Source: Piscinibacter gummiphilus
GTDB taxonomy: Bacteria > Pseudomonadota > Gammaproteobacteria > Burkholderiales > Burkholderiaceae_C
DNA length: 64,000 nt
NCBI RefSeq assembly: GCF_002116905.1
Contig: NZ_CP015118.1
Location: 4,092,001-4,156,000, forward strand
Reading direction: 5' to 3'
Shown: positions 8,934 to 17,741 of the stretch, piece after piece
How positions within the stretch are numbered: position 1 is the first letter of the stretch
Layout of the letters: every line of letters begins with the position of its first letter
Position numbers and translations under genes: made by a program
The notes under the pieces: model-generated
Seen by the model: only the letters and a program-made list of their open reading frames with translations
What the model was told of the DNA's origin: nothing
Databases searched by the model: none

Positions 8934-10535
8934 CTATCCGAACCGGCCCTGGAGGAACCACCCCTCCCCGCCTGACAGAGGCAACCGCGCCCGGTACACC
9001 CACACCAGCGCCCCCTCCGCCGTGCCGGCGATGAAGTAGTCGCGCTCGGCCAGCCCTTCGTCCCACCACCCGGCCTCGATGCGCTCGGGCCCGCACAGCA
9101 GTTGCAGCACCTGGCCATCGAGCAGCGGACGCGACTGGCGCTCGGCCAGGGGGACCGGCTCGGGCATCAGCCACACCGGCCGCATCGACGGCGCGGGACG
9201 TTCCGGTTCCAGCGGATGGGCCAGCGGCACGGGTGGCTTCGTGGGCGCGGATGAAGCAGCCGCCCGCTCGGCCGCCCCCCGCGCCTGGCGGCGCACGGGG
9301 CGGCGTGACGTCACGACCGGTTCGGGCGCCCGGGGCGCCGCACCGGGTTCGTACGGCATGGTGTGCGCGCAGCGGTCGGGCCGGTGGTCGGGCACGCGCA
9401 CGAGGCGCTGCACGCGGGCCGGGCCGAGCCGGGCCTGCAGGCGTTCGATCAGGCGCACGAGGCCCTCGCGTTCGTTGCGCGGCGTGGGAAACAGCTCGGT
9501 GTTGGGGGGCGGCTGCTGCGCGATGTCGTGGGCGTGCAGCGCCAGCTCGAGCGTGGGCGCGGGCAGCACGAAGGCCGCGAGGCGCTCGCGCAGCAGCGAC
9601 TGCAGGTGGCCGGCATCGCGCGAGGGCTCGGCGAGGGCCACGTCGACGGGGGTGACCGACGGACCCTCGGCCCGGCGCAGGCGGCCCTCGTGGCGCAGCA
9701 CGAGCTGGAAGCGCCGCACGAAGGCATGCCGGGCCGACAGCCACACCACGAGCCGCGCCAGCAGCACCTCGGCGCCGTGCAGCAGCTGGTCGGTGGTGTC
9801 GGCGCGGGCGAACAACTCCACTTCGCTGTCGAAGGCCGGGGGCAGCACCACCGACTCGCGCGGGTCGGGCCGGTCGCCCGAGGCGCTGTCGAGTTCGTCG
9901 AGCAGCCCCTCGCCGAAACGCCGCGCGAGCCCGGCCCGCGGCAGCCGCCGCAGTTCGCCGAGCTGGCGCAGCCCCATGCCCAGGAAGGTCTCGAGGTGCG
10001 GCTGGGCCGCCGCCAGCACCGGCAGCGGTGCGTCGTCGAGCGCGGCCTGCAGCGTGGCGAGGTCGGGGCACAGGACACCATCGCGCCACCGCGAGAGCAG
10101 CGCCGCCCCCTGCGCGGTGGGCGCCCGCGCGCGGAACACGCGATGGCCCAGCGGGGCCAGCGTGTCGTCGAGCCGCTGCGCGAGGCGGTCGATGCCGCCG
10201 AAGTAGCGCAGCGTGGTGGACACCTCCAGCAGCACCCCGGCCGGTGGCGACAGGCACACCACCGGCGAGAACGCCAGCGCCGCATGCGCCACCGCCTGCA
10301 GCGCGGCCGCGTCACGCCCCTCGTGGGCTTCGCCGAACAGCAGCTGCGGCGCCAGCGCCAGCGCGGTGGCGCGCTTCATGCCCCGCTGCACCCCGAGCCC
10401 ATGGGCCGCGCGGTTGAGCGACACCACCTGGTGCAGGTGCATCAGCGCGATGGGCGTGCCGCGGGCCTCCGGCGGCAACGTGGCCACGAAGGCTTCCAGC
10501 GACAGCCAGGGCAGGTACAGACCGATCCACAACAC
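8934..10535 (-). CDS. imuB: ImuB, Y-family polymerase-like mutasome protein
   Basis: This is a 533-residue protein with GTG start. It has the UmuC/DinB-like fold of ImuB ('LWIGLYLPWLSLEAF', 'VSLNRAAHGLGVQRGMKRATALAL', 'GVLLEVSTTLRYFGGIDRLAQRL'). The catalytic carboxylates of active Y-family polymerases are not in their expected settings, as is normal for ImuB. In characterised bacteria ImuB is the hub that binds the beta clamp, ImuA and the polymerase DnaE2 for SOS mutagenesis. It lies 27 bp after imuA and is probably transcribed from the LexA-controlled promoter at 11509-11528. No dnaE2 follows it in this window. Confidence 0.88.
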   Translation of the reverse strand: MLWIGLYLPWLSLEAFVATLPPEARGTPIALMHLHQVVSLNRAAHGLGVQRGMKRATALALAPQLLFGEAHEGRDAAALQAVAHAALAFSPVVCLSPPAGVLLEVSTTLRYFGGIDRLAQRLDDTLAPLGHRVFRARAPTAQGAALLSRWRDGVLCPDLATLQAALDDAPLPVLAAAQPHLETFLGMGLRQLGELRRLPRAGLARRFGEGLLDELDSASGDRPDPRESVVLPPAFDSEVELFARADTTDQLLHGAEVLLARLVVWLSARHAFVRRFQLVLRHEGRLRRAEGPSVTPVDVALAEPSRDAGHLQSLLRERLAAFVLPAPTLELALHAHDIAQQPPPNTELFPTPRNEREGLVRLIERLQARLGPARVQRLVRVPDHRPDRCAHTMPYEPGAAPRAPEPVVTSRRPVRRQARGAAERAAASSAPTKPPVPLAHPLEPERPAPSMRPVWLMPEPVPLAERQSRPLLDGQVLQLLCGPERIEAGWWDEGLAERDYFIAGTAEGALVWVYRARLPLSGGEGWFLQGRFG

Positions 10536-10562
10536 CGGAAGGTTTCCAGTCCACGACGTGGC

Positions 10563-11498
10563 TCAAGCGAGGTTGACGAACGTGGCCGACGGCAAGCGCG
10601 GCGCCACGGGTTCGGCCAGGGCATCGGCACCCTGCCCCACCGGCACGTCCACGGGCCGGACCTCGCTTTCCCCCGCCGGCCCCGCCGACCGCGCCCGCCG
10701 CGCCGCCACCGGCGACAGCATGGCCGGCAGCCGCAGGTGCAGCGGCTGCAGCAGCGGCGGGCCGCGCCGCTTGAGCACGTTGACGGCGAGCTGGTCCACA
10801 CCGGCCGCCCGCAACCCGAGGCGCAGCGGCGACGCGCTGGGCGACGACTGGGCCGACGCCTCGCGCAGCACGAAGGCCGGGCCGTCGTGGGCCTGCGCCG
10901 CGAGCTGCAGGCGGCGCACCCGGTCGGGCGCGAGGCGGGGCGGCAGCCAAGCGAGCACCGCGCCCACGTGACCGCTCTTGAGGGCCTGTTCCAGCGCCCA
11001 CAACCGCGACTGCACCCCCACCTGGCGCGATGGACCGGGTGGCGCCGCCCCCGGGTCCACCGGCACCTGCGAGGCCGCCTGGATGAGCAGCAACTGCTCC
11101 ACGTCGAGGCCCATGCCGGCCAGCGCCCAGCCCGACAGCACCGCCGGCGGGTCGAACAGCATCACGAGGCGGCCGGCCTGCTGCACCGCGGCGAGCGCGG
11201 GGGCGAGCAGGCGGATCTCGCCGATGCCCGGATGGGCCAGCAGCAGTTCCGACAGGGCCCGCCGCGGCCAGCCTCCGCCCGGCAGCTGGGCGTCGAGTGC
11301 CTCGTAGCCGGTGGCACAGCCCTGCTCGGCATGGCGGCCCAGCTGGTGGCCGCGCCACAGGGCGGGGTGCAGGCGTTCGGGATCGAGCCGGTCGGCCCGG
11401 GGAGGCGGCGCGGGAGACGTTTCGTCACCACCGGCCCGCGAGACGGGGCCTGCGGCGGTGCGCGACGGCTCGGCAAGGGAGACAATGGCGGGCGGCAT
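10563..11498 (-). CDS. imuA: ImuA, SOS-inducible cell-division-inhibitor/RecA-like mutasome protein
   Basis: This is about 311 residues from the ATG at 11498. A TTG three codons further upstream keeps the frame, but the ATG sits 10 bp inside a perfectly placed LexA box, so it is preferred. The family signature 'LWRGHQLG...VPTGYEALDAQLPGGGWPRRALSELLLAHPGIGEIRLL' is seen near residues 45-95, a RecA-like fold with a degenerate Walker region. ImuA works with ImuB in translesion synthesis. The C-terminus carries a variable basic stretch. The gene is first in the imuA-imuB operon. Confidence 0.87.
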   Translation of the reverse strand: MPPAIVSLAEPSRTAAGPVSRAGGDETSPAPPPRADRLDPERLHPALWRGHQLGRHAEQGCATGYEALDAQLPGGGWPRRALSELLLAHPGIGEIRLLAPALAAVQQAGRLVMLFDPPAVLSGWALAGMGLDVEQLLLIQAASQVPVDPGAAPPGPSRQVGVQSRLWALEQALKSGHVGAVLAWLPPRLAPDRVRRLQLAAQAHDGPAFVLREASAQSSPSASPLRLGLRAAGVDQLAVNVLKRRGPPLLQPLHLRLPAMLSPVAARRARSAGPAGESEVRPVDVPVGQGADALAEPVAPRLPSATFVNLA

Positions 11499-11508
11499 GG
11501 CGTTCAAC

Positions 11509-11528
11509 TACTGTATGGATGAACAGTA
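11509..11528 (-). promoter_or_regulatory. LexA (SOS) box upstream of imuA
   Basis: The 20 bases read TACTGT-8 nt-ACAGTA, matching the LexA consensus CTG-N10-CAG with symmetric TA flanks. It lies 10 bp upstream of the imuA ATG, so LexA binding would block imuA-imuB expression until DNA damage. The palindrome also faces the YchJ-like gene 73 bp away on the other strand. Confidence 0.92.
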
Positions 11529-11600
11529 TAGTGGCACGCCCCCGCCCCGCTGGCAATGCCCTCCGACCCGGTTCCGGGGTCTCCGTGAAATCCGCCCCCG

Positions 11601-11999
11601 ATGCCCCTCGATCCCTGCCCCTGCCGCGCCACCGAGCCCCGCCCCCTCGCCTACGAAAGCTGCTGCGGGCGCTACCACACCGGCCCGTTGCATCTGCAGG
11701 CCCCCACCGCCGAGGCGCTGATGCGCTCCCGGTACAGCGCCTTCGTGCGGGGTGACCTGCCCTACCTGCTGGCCACCTGGCACCCCGACACCCGCCCCGC
11801 CACGCTCGACCCGGACCCTCCGGGCCTGCGGTGGCTGGGGCTCGAGGTGCGCCGCCATGCCGACCAGGACGCCGACCACGCCACCGTCGAGTTCGTCGCC
11901 CGCAGCAAGCTCCAGGGACGCGCCCACCGGCTGCACGAGACGAGCCGCTTCGTCCGCCTGGACGGCCGCTGGTTCTACCTCGACGGCGACACGGACTGA
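11601..11999 (+). CDS. YchJ-family (UPF0225) protein
   Basis: This is a 132-residue protein. The N-terminal cysteine cluster (CPC near residue 6 and YESCCGRYH near 20) and 'TAEALMRSRYSAFVRGDLPYLLATWHP' are diagnostic of the YchJ family, an NTF2-like fold with a small metal-binding cysteine motif. The family's biochemical role is not established. It is a single gene, divergent from imuA across the LexA box and 155 bp before the DarA-like cluster. Confidence 0.9.
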   Translation: MPLDPCPCRATEPRPLAYESCCGRYHTGPLHLQAPTAEALMRSRYSAFVRGDLPYLLATWHPDTRPATLDPDPPGLRWLGLEVRRHADQDADHATVEFVARSKLQGRAHRLHETSRFVRLDGRWFYLDGDTD

Positions 12000-12000
12000 C

Positions 12001-12059
12001 CGTCCCGGCCGATTCCGCGACCTTTGGCCTCGGCCGTCCCGGCCGATTCCGCGACCTTT
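12001..12059 (+). repeat. 25-bp direct repeat, two copies, 34-bp period
   Basis: The phrase beginning CGTCCCGGCCGATTCCGCGA and ending CCTTT occurs at 12001-12025 and again at 12035-12059, separated by 9 bp. It lies just after the YchJ gene and upstream of the DarA-like gene. It may be part of the cluster's leader region or a small local duplication. Confidence 0.85.
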
Positions 12060-12154
12060 CACCGCTTGTTTCCAGTCCCCCCCGAAGGCGGGTCTGCAGG
12101 GACCCCATTGCCCAACGACAATAGACCCTTCGTCCACGCCTGCAGTCCGTTCCC

Positions 12155-13129
12155 GTGAACCCCGCTTCTCCCGGCGCGCCCACCAAGCGCGTGCTGCTGA
12201 TCCACTACTCCCAGACCGGCCAGCTGAGCGCCGTCGCGGAGCAGATCGCCGCGCCGCTGCGGGCCGATCCCGCCATCGAGCTCCACGTCGAGACGCTGGT
12301 GCCGCTCACGCCGTACCCGTACCCCTGGCCGTTCTTCAAGTTTCTCGACGCCTTCCCAGAGTCGGCGCACCTCGTGCCGCCGCCGCTCGCCCCGCTCGGC
12401 CTCACCGGCGATGAACACTTCGACCTCGTCATCCTCCCGTACCAGGTCTGGTTCCTGGCCCCGTCGCTGCCTGTCACCGCGTTCCTGAAGCACCCCGTGG
12501 GCCGCAAGCTGCTGGCCGGCAAGCCCGTGGTCACCGTGATCGCGTGCCGCAACATGTGGCTGTCGGCCCAGGAAAAGATGAAGGCGATGCTGGCCGACGC
12601 GGGCGCGCGCCTGATCGACAACGTCACGCTGATCGACCCGGGCCCCACGCTCGCCACGTTCATCACCACCCCGGTGTGGCTGCTGAGCGGCCGCAAGGCC
12701 GGCTTCTGGGGCATGCCCGATGCCGGTCTCGACGACACCCAGATCCGCCGCACCCGCCGCTTCGGCCTCGCGCTGCGCGACGCGCTGCACGCCAGCGAGG
12801 AACGGGGCCCCGGCCCGCTGCTGCACGGCCTGGGCGCGAGCGAAGTCGACCCCAAGCTCTACTTCAGCGAACGCACCGGCACCCGCAGCTTCTTCGTCTG
12901 GGGCAAGCTGATCCGCCTGGCCGGCGGCCCCGGCCGCGCCGCGCGTGTGCCGCTGCTGGCCGTCTACGTGGCCTTCCTGGTCACACTGATCGTCTCGCTG
13001 GTGCCCGCCAGCCTCGCCATCCAGGCCGTGCTGCGCCCGTTCATGCGCCCCTGGCTGACTAAAATCCGCGACCGCTTCGAGCTGCCCTCGGGGTCCGCCA
13101 CACACCGCTTGCCCCAGTATGAGGACTGA
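12155..13129 (+). CDS. DarA-like flavodoxin-fold enzyme (dialkylresorcinol condensing enzyme family)
   Basis: This is 324 residues with GTG start. The N-terminus has a flavodoxin-like phosphate loop ('LLIHYSQTGQLSAVAEQIA', residues 14-32). The family motif 'PYPYPWPFFKFLDAFPES' follows near residue 55, and 'DLVILPYQVWFLAPSLP' near 95. A hydrophobic segment near 270-295 suggests membrane association. DarA works with the KAS III-like DarB to make dialkylresorcinols in flavobacteria and pseudomonads. A DarB-like gene follows here and overlaps by 11 bp. It opens the eight-gene cluster. Whether the product here is a resorcinol is inference. Confidence 0.82.
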   Translation: MNPASPGAPTKRVLLIHYSQTGQLSAVAEQIAAPLRADPAIELHVETLVPLTPYPYPWPFFKFLDAFPESAHLVPPPLAPLGLTGDEHFDLVILPYQVWFLAPSLPVTAFLKHPVGRKLLAGKPVVTVIACRNMWLSAQEKMKAMLADAGARLIDNVTLIDPGPTLATFITTPVWLLSGRKAGFWGMPDAGLDDTQIRRTRRFGLALRDALHASEERGPGPLLHGLGASEVDPKLYFSERTGTRSFFVWGKLIRLAGGPGRAARVPLLAVYVAFLVTLIVSLVPASLAIQAVLRPFMRPWLTKIRDRFELPSGSATHRLPQYED

Positions 13130-14258
13130 TGTATTCCTGACGCGCACCGGCGCGTACCTCCCCTTCGACCCCGTCGGCAACGAGCAGATCGAGGACGTGC
13201 TGGGCCGCGTGGGCGGCAAGCCGTCGCGTGCGCGCCGCATCGTGCTGCGCAGCAACGGCATCGAATCGCGCCACTACGCCATCGACCGCACGACCGGCGA
13301 GCCGGCCATGACCAACGCGCAGCTCACCAGCCGCGCCATCCGGGCCCTGGGCGACGACATCGGCCGCGTCGACTGCCTCGTCACCGGCACCTCGCTGCCC
13401 GACCAGCTGATGCCCGGCCACGCGGTGATGGTGCACGGTGAACTCGGCTGGCCGCAGCTCGAGGCCGTCACGTGCGCGGGCATCTGCCTCGCCGGCACCG
13501 CGGCGCTCAAGCACGCGTGGCTGTCCGTGCGCGCGGGCGACGCCCACCGCGCCATCGCCACCGGCTCCGAACTCGCGTCGCCCATCCTGCTGGCCCGCAA
13601 CTTCGACGCCGAACACGACCTCAAGGTGCAGGCCCTGGAAGCCCGCCCGGAAATCGCGTTCGAGAAGGACTTCCTGCGCTGGATGCTGTCCGATGGCGCC
13701 GGCGCCGTGCTGCTCGAACGCACGCCGCGCGGCCCGCTGTCGCTGCGCATCGACTGGATCGACCTGTCGTCGGCCGCCCACGAGCTGCCCACGTGCATGT
13801 ACGCCGGGGCCGACAAGAACCCCGACGAATCGCTGCGCGGGTGGCTCACCGTGCCGCAGTCCGAATGGCAGGCGCAGTCGATCTTCTCGGTCAAGCAGGA
13901 CGTGCGCCTGCTCAACGAGAACATCGCCCGCGCCACGCTCGCCGAACCGCTGAAGGCGATCGTCGCCAAGCGCAACTTGCGCGCCGACGACATCGACTGG
14001 TTCCTGCCGCACCTGTCGTCCTCGTACTTCGTGCAGCCCATGCTGGACAGCCTGGCCGAGGTGGGCCTGCCCATCCCGCGCGAGCGCTGGTTCACGAACC
14101 TCACCACGAAGGGCAACACGGGCTCGGCCTCGCCGTACATCATGCTCGACGAGCTGTTCCGCTCGGGCCGCATCCAGCCGGGCCACAAGCTGCTGATGTT
14201 CGTGCCCGAGAGCGGCCGGTTCTCGAGCGGTTTCGTCTACATGGAAGCGGTCGGCTGA
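13119..14258 (+). CDS. KAS III-like (DarB-type) ketosynthase
   Basis: This is 379 residues. The thiolase-fold Cys-His-Asn triad is visible: Cys in 'EAVTCAGICLAGTAAL' (near residue 118), His in 'WFLPHLSSSYF' (near 294) and Asn in 'TTKGNTGSASPYIML' (near 331). It should therefore be a competent condensing enzyme of the FabH/DarB class, joining acyl or ketoacyl thioesters. It overlaps the DarA-like gene by 11 bp. Together they are the pair known to build 1,3-diketone/resorcinol scaffolds. A strong GGAGG site follows its stop and starts the next gene. Confidence 0.85.
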   Translation: MRTDVFLTRTGAYLPFDPVGNEQIEDVLGRVGGKPSRARRIVLRSNGIESRHYAIDRTTGEPAMTNAQLTSRAIRALGDDIGRVDCLVTGTSLPDQLMPGHAVMVHGELGWPQLEAVTCAGICLAGTAALKHAWLSVRAGDAHRAIATGSELASPILLARNFDAEHDLKVQALEARPEIAFEKDFLRWMLSDGAGAVLLERTPRGPLSLRIDWIDLSSAAHELPTCMYAGADKNPDESLRGWLTVPQSEWQAQSIFSVKQDVRLLNENIARATLAEPLKAIVAKRNLRADDIDWFLPHLSSSYFVQPMLDSLAEVGLPIPRERWFTNLTTKGNTGSASPYIMLDELFRSGRIQPGHKLLMFVPESGRFSSGFVYMEAVG

Positions 14259-14286
14259 ACCGCACCCTCAGGAGGAGAAGACACCG

Positions 14287-14688
14287 ATGGACATCGACGC
14301 CGTCCCGCAGGAAGGCAACGCCACGCTCGGCGGCCACCGCAAGGCCATGTACGCGCGCGACGCGGAAGGCCGCATCGTGATCGCCCCGTCGCGCGGCTGG
14401 GAGGCCGAGGAGATCGTCACGAGCCACGCGGTGGACACACTGCAGGCCCAGGCCGCGGACGCCCTCGCGCAGGTGCGCGCCGGCACGGCCTCGCCGCTCG
14501 CCTACTGGATGTATGCGTGCCGCATGGACGTCGCGCTGCTGTCGCAGACCAGCGGCTTCTGGCAGTGGCGCGTGCGCCGGCACCTCCGGCCCGCCCACTT
14601 CGCGCGCCTCTCCGCGTCGCAGCTCGCCCGGTATGCCGAGGCCCTCGGCAAGACCGTCGACGAGATCCGCCAGGTGCCCGCCGCATGA
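14287..14688 (+). CDS. small helical protein of the DarAB-type cluster, unknown function
   Basis: This is 133 residues preceded by a strong AGGAGGAG ribosome-binding site at 14270-14278. It has no signal peptide or membrane segment. It is predicted mostly helical: an N-terminal soluble part, a middle 'LAYWMYACRMDVALLSQ', and a C-terminal 'LSASQLARYAEALGKTVDEIRQ' that resembles the end of an XRE-type helix-turn-helix. Its ATGA overlap with the BtrH-like gene couples their translation, so it may be a partner or regulator of that enzyme. I do not recognise a characterised homologue. Confidence 0.75.
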   Translation: MDIDAVPQEGNATLGGHRKAMYARDAEGRIVIAPSRGWEAEEIVTSHAVDTLQAQAADALAQVRAGTASPLAYWMYACRMDVALLSQTSGFWQWRVRRHLRPAHFARLSASQLARYAEALGKTVDEIRQVPAA

Positions 14689-15665
14689 GCTTCCAACATC
14701 AACATGCGGCGCACTGCGAGAGCGGCGTCATCTCCAACCTGCTGCGCCACCACGGCGTGCCCATGACCGAGAGCCTCGCGTTCGGGCTGTCGTCGGCGCT
14801 GTCGTTCGCGTACATCCCGTTCGTGAAGATCTCGGGGCTGCCGCTCATCGCGTACCGCATGCCGCCGAAGTCCATCATCAAGGGGCTGATGGGGCCGCTC
14901 GCCGCGCGCTTCCGCTTCGAGACCTTCCGCTCGGCCGCCGCCGGGCAGCAGCGCCTCGACGGCCTGCTGGCCGCCGGCAAGGTGGTGGGGCTGCAGACCT
15001 CGGTGTACTGGCTGCCGTACTTCCCGCCCGACATGCGCTTCCACTTCAACGCGCACAACCTGCTCGTCTACGGCAAGTCGGGCGACGAGTACCTCATCAG
15101 CGACCCGGTGTTCGAGGAACCGGTGCGCTGCGCCAGCGCCGACCTGGCCCGCGCGCGCTTCGCCAAGGGTGTGCTCGCGCCGAAGGGCCTGCTGTACTTC
15201 CCCGAGGCCATCGGCCGCCAGGACGTGACCCCGGCCGCCGTGCGCAAGGCCATCCTGAAGACCTGCCGCACGATGCTCGCGCCGGTGCCCATCGCGGGCG
15301 TGCGCGGCATGCGTTTGCTGGCGAACAAGGTGGCGAAGCTGCCGCCGGCCGACGCGCACACCACCGCCTTCATCGGCCACATCGTGCGCATGCAGGAAGA
15401 GATCGGCACGGGTGGCGCGGGCTTCCGCTTCATCTACGCCGCGTTCCTGCAGGAAGCCGCCACGCTCGCGCAGATGCCGCAGCTGTCGGCCTTCTCCGAC
15501 CGCCTCACCGCCATCGGCGACACCTGGCGTGCGTTCGCACTGAAGGCCGCGCGCATGGTCAAGGGCCGCGAACCGGTGGACCCCGTGGCCATCGCGTCGA
15601 AGCTGCGCGACCTGGCCGCGCTCGAGGAAGCGTTCTTCCGCGACCTCAAGGCCGCCCTGCCCTGA
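14685..15665 (+). CDS. BtrH N-terminal-domain protein (papain-like acyltransferase/peptidase)
   Basis: This is 326 residues. The N-terminal 'HCESGVISNLLRHHGVPMTESLAFGLSSALSFAYIPF' is the BtrH family hallmark. Cys11 (HCESG) is the likely nucleophile of this papain-like fold. In butirosin biosynthesis BtrH moves an acyl chain from an acyl carrier protein onto an amine. Here an acyl carrier protein gene lies four genes downstream, so an ACP-dependent acyl transfer is plausible. A C-terminal helical domain follows from about residue 190. The start overlaps the previous stop (ATGA) and its own stop overlaps the ATPase gene. Confidence 0.8.
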   Translation: MSFQHQHAAHCESGVISNLLRHHGVPMTESLAFGLSSALSFAYIPFVKISGLPLIAYRMPPKSIIKGLMGPLAARFRFETFRSAAAGQQRLDGLLAAGKVVGLQTSVYWLPYFPPDMRFHFNAHNLLVYGKSGDEYLISDPVFEEPVRCASADLARARFAKGVLAPKGLLYFPEAIGRQDVTPAAVRKAILKTCRTMLAPVPIAGVRGMRLLANKVAKLPPADAHTTAFIGHIVRMQEEIGTGGAGFRFIYAAFLQEAATLAQMPQLSAFSDRLTAIGDTWRAFALKAARMVKGREPVDPVAIASKLRDLAALEEAFFRDLKAALP

Positions 15666-16576
15666 TGCTGGCCATCGACGGGCTGGGTTTCCGCTACCCC
15701 GGCGCGGCCCAGGCCGCGCTGGACGGCGTGTCGCTGCAGGCGCGCCGTGGCAGCGTGCTGGGCCTGCTCGGGCCCAACGGGGCGGGCAAGACCACGCTCA
15801 TCTCGCACCTCGCCGGGCTGCTGCCGGTGCAGCGCGGGTCCGTTCAAGTCGATGGTGTTCCGCTCGCCGACAGCCGCCGCACGAACCCCACGCGCATCGC
15901 CGTCGCGCCGCAGGAGTACGCCTTCTACCCGATGCTCACCGTGGCCGAGAACCTGGCCTGCTTCGCCGCGGCCGGCCGGCTGAGCGGCGCCCGCCAACGC
16001 GACCGCATCGCCGCGTGCACGGCGTTCGCGCAGCTCGAACGTTTCTCGAACGTGCGCGCCGAGAACCTGTCGGGAGGCCTCAAGCGCCGGCTCAACCTCG
16101 CCATCGCGCTGCTGCCCGAGCCCGAACTGGTGCTGTTCGACGAACCCACGGTGGGCGTCGACCCGCAGTCGCGCGCGTTCCTGCTCGACGCCATCCGCTC
16201 ACTCGCCACGGCCGGCGCCGCGGTGATCTACACCTCGCACTACATGGAGGAGATCGAGGCCATCGCCGACCGGGTCGTCATCATCGACCACGGCAAGGTG
16301 CTGCGCGACGGGTCGCTCGCCGAGTTGCTGTCCGACGGGCCCATGGTGGTGTCGGTGCGTGCCGAGGGCGTGGACGCCGTTGCGTTGCAGTCGTTCGGCG
16401 AGGTCGAGGCCGATGGTTCCGTGCTGCGCGTGCGCCTCGCACCGGGCCGGTCGGCCGCCGCCGTGCTCGCCGCGGTGGAAACGCAGGGCGTGTCCATCGA
16501 ACACGCCGAGGTGGGCCGCCACACCCTCGAGCACCTGTTCATGTCGCTCACGAAACGTTCGCTGCGGGACGACTGA
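15665..16576 (+). CDS. ABC transporter ATP-binding protein (lipid/antibiotic exporter type)
   Basis: This is 303 residues. Walker A GPNGAGKT is at residues 36-43, signature LSGGLKRR near 135, Walker B 'LVLFDEPTVGVD' near 155 and the switch His in 'IYTSHYMEEIE' near 190. This is the DrrA/CcmA-like class that pairs with ABC-2 permeases for export of lipids, polyketides or antibiotics. It overlaps the BtrH-like gene by one base and sits 4 bp before the permease gene. Confidence 0.93.
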   Translation: MLAIDGLGFRYPGAAQAALDGVSLQARRGSVLGLLGPNGAGKTTLISHLAGLLPVQRGSVQVDGVPLADSRRTNPTRIAVAPQEYAFYPMLTVAENLACFAAAGRLSGARQRDRIAACTAFAQLERFSNVRAENLSGGLKRRLNLAIALLPEPELVLFDEPTVGVDPQSRAFLLDAIRSLATAGAAVIYTSHYMEEIEAIADRVVIIDHGKVLRDGSLAELLSDGPMVVSVRAEGVDAVALQSFGEVEADGSVLRVRLAPGRSAAAVLAAVETQGVSIEHAEVGRHTLEHLFMSLTKRSLRDD

Positions 16577-16580
16577 CTTC

Positions 16581-17741
16581 ATGCTCATCGCCCTGATCAA
16601 GAAAGAACTGCTCGCCCTCACCCGCGACATCCACGGCATGGGTGCGCTGTTCCTCATGCCCGTGATCTTCATCGTGGTGATGTCGCTCGCGCTGAAGAAC
16701 GTGTACGACGCGCCACGTCCCGCGTCCCTCACCTACGCCGTCGATGCCCGCGACACCGGCGAGCAGGCCAAGGCCTACGCCACCACATGGGCGCGCTCGC
16801 ACGGCGAACCCGTGCCGCTGCCAGCCGATTGGCCAGAGCGCCTGCGTGCCGGCTCGCTCAAGTACGTGCTGGTGCTCGACGCGGGACTGTCCGACGAACT
16901 GGCGCTGCCGTCGTTCCCCACCTCGGCGCGCGTTCGGCTGCTGACCGAACCGGGGCTCGACGGCAACCTCTTCAACACGCTGAAGGCCGAACTCGCCGGT
17001 GCGGCAGGTGAGCTGAAAGCGCGTGCGGCGCTGTCGGAGACCGATGCCACGCCGCCCAAGCCGGGCGCGTCGATGGCCGACCTCGTGATCGCCGAGCGCC
17101 ACGCGGGCCGCGGCCCGCGGCCCACCGCGGTCCAGCACAACGTGCCGGCCTGGCTCGTGTTCGGCATGTTCTTCGTGATCGCCTCGCTCGCCGGCCTCTT
17201 CGTGCAGGAACGCCAGGGCGGCACGCTCGCGCGGCTGCAGAGCCTGGGCGTGCCGCGGTCCACGCTGCTCGCGTCGAAGGCGCTGCCGTACATCGGCGTC
17301 AACCTCGTGCAGGCCGCACTGATGCTCGCGGTGGGCGTGTGGGCCATGCCGCTGCTGGGCGGCGACGCGCTGTCGCTGCGCGGCATCCACTGGGGCGCGC
17401 TGCTCGTCGCCGTGGGCGCCGTGAGCCTGGCCGCGGTCGGCCTCGCCCTCGTGCTCGCGTGTGCCGTGCGCAGCCACGCGCAGGCCTTCGCCGTGGGCCC
17501 CATCCTCAACGTGCTGATGGCCGCCGTGGGCGGCATCATGGTGCCCACCTTCGTGATGCCGGCCGTCATGCAGCAGCTCGCCGCCTGGTCACCCATGAAC
17601 TGGGCGCTCGAAGCCCTGCTCACCGTGCTGCTGCGCGGCGGCGACGTGGCCGCCACCCTGCCCCACGTGGGCCGGCTCGTCGCGTTCGCGGCGCTGATGT
17701 GGCTGCTGGCCGTCGTCCTCTTCCGAAAGACTTCCCGATGA
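16581..17741 (+). CDS. ABC-2 type transporter permease
   Basis: This is 386 residues. One N-terminal membrane helix ('MGALFLMPVIFIVVMSLAL') is followed by a large extracytoplasmic domain of about 150 residues. Five C-terminal helices start near residue 190 ('AWLVFGMFFVIASLAGLFVQERQGGT'), as in the YhgE/DrrB/ABC-2 family. It pairs with the ATPase just upstream. The stop overlaps the ATG of the acyl carrier gene (ATGA). It probably exports the cluster's product. Confidence 0.92.
   Translation: MLIALIKKELLALTRDIHGMGALFLMPVIFIVVMSLALKNVYDAPRPASLTYAVDARDTGEQAKAYATTWARSHGEPVPLPADWPERLRAGSLKYVLVLDAGLSDELALPSFPTSARVRLLTEPGLDGNLFNTLKAELAGAAGELKARAALSETDATPPKPGASMADLVIAERHAGRGPRPTAVQHNVPAWLVFGMFFVIASLAGLFVQERQGGTLARLQSLGVPRSTLLASKALPYIGVNLVQAALMLAVGVWAMPLLGGDALSLRGIHWGALLVAVGAVSLAAVGLALVLACAVRSHAQAFAVGPILNVLMAAVGGIMVPTFVMPAVMQQLAAWSPMNWALEALLTVLLRGGDVAATLPHVGRLVAFAALMWLLAVVLFRKTSR

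Noticed and set aside
11529..11600. YchJ-like gene as an SOS gene sharing the LexA box
   Set aside because: The LexA box lies 73 bp from its start and fits the imuA promoter better. There is no second box.
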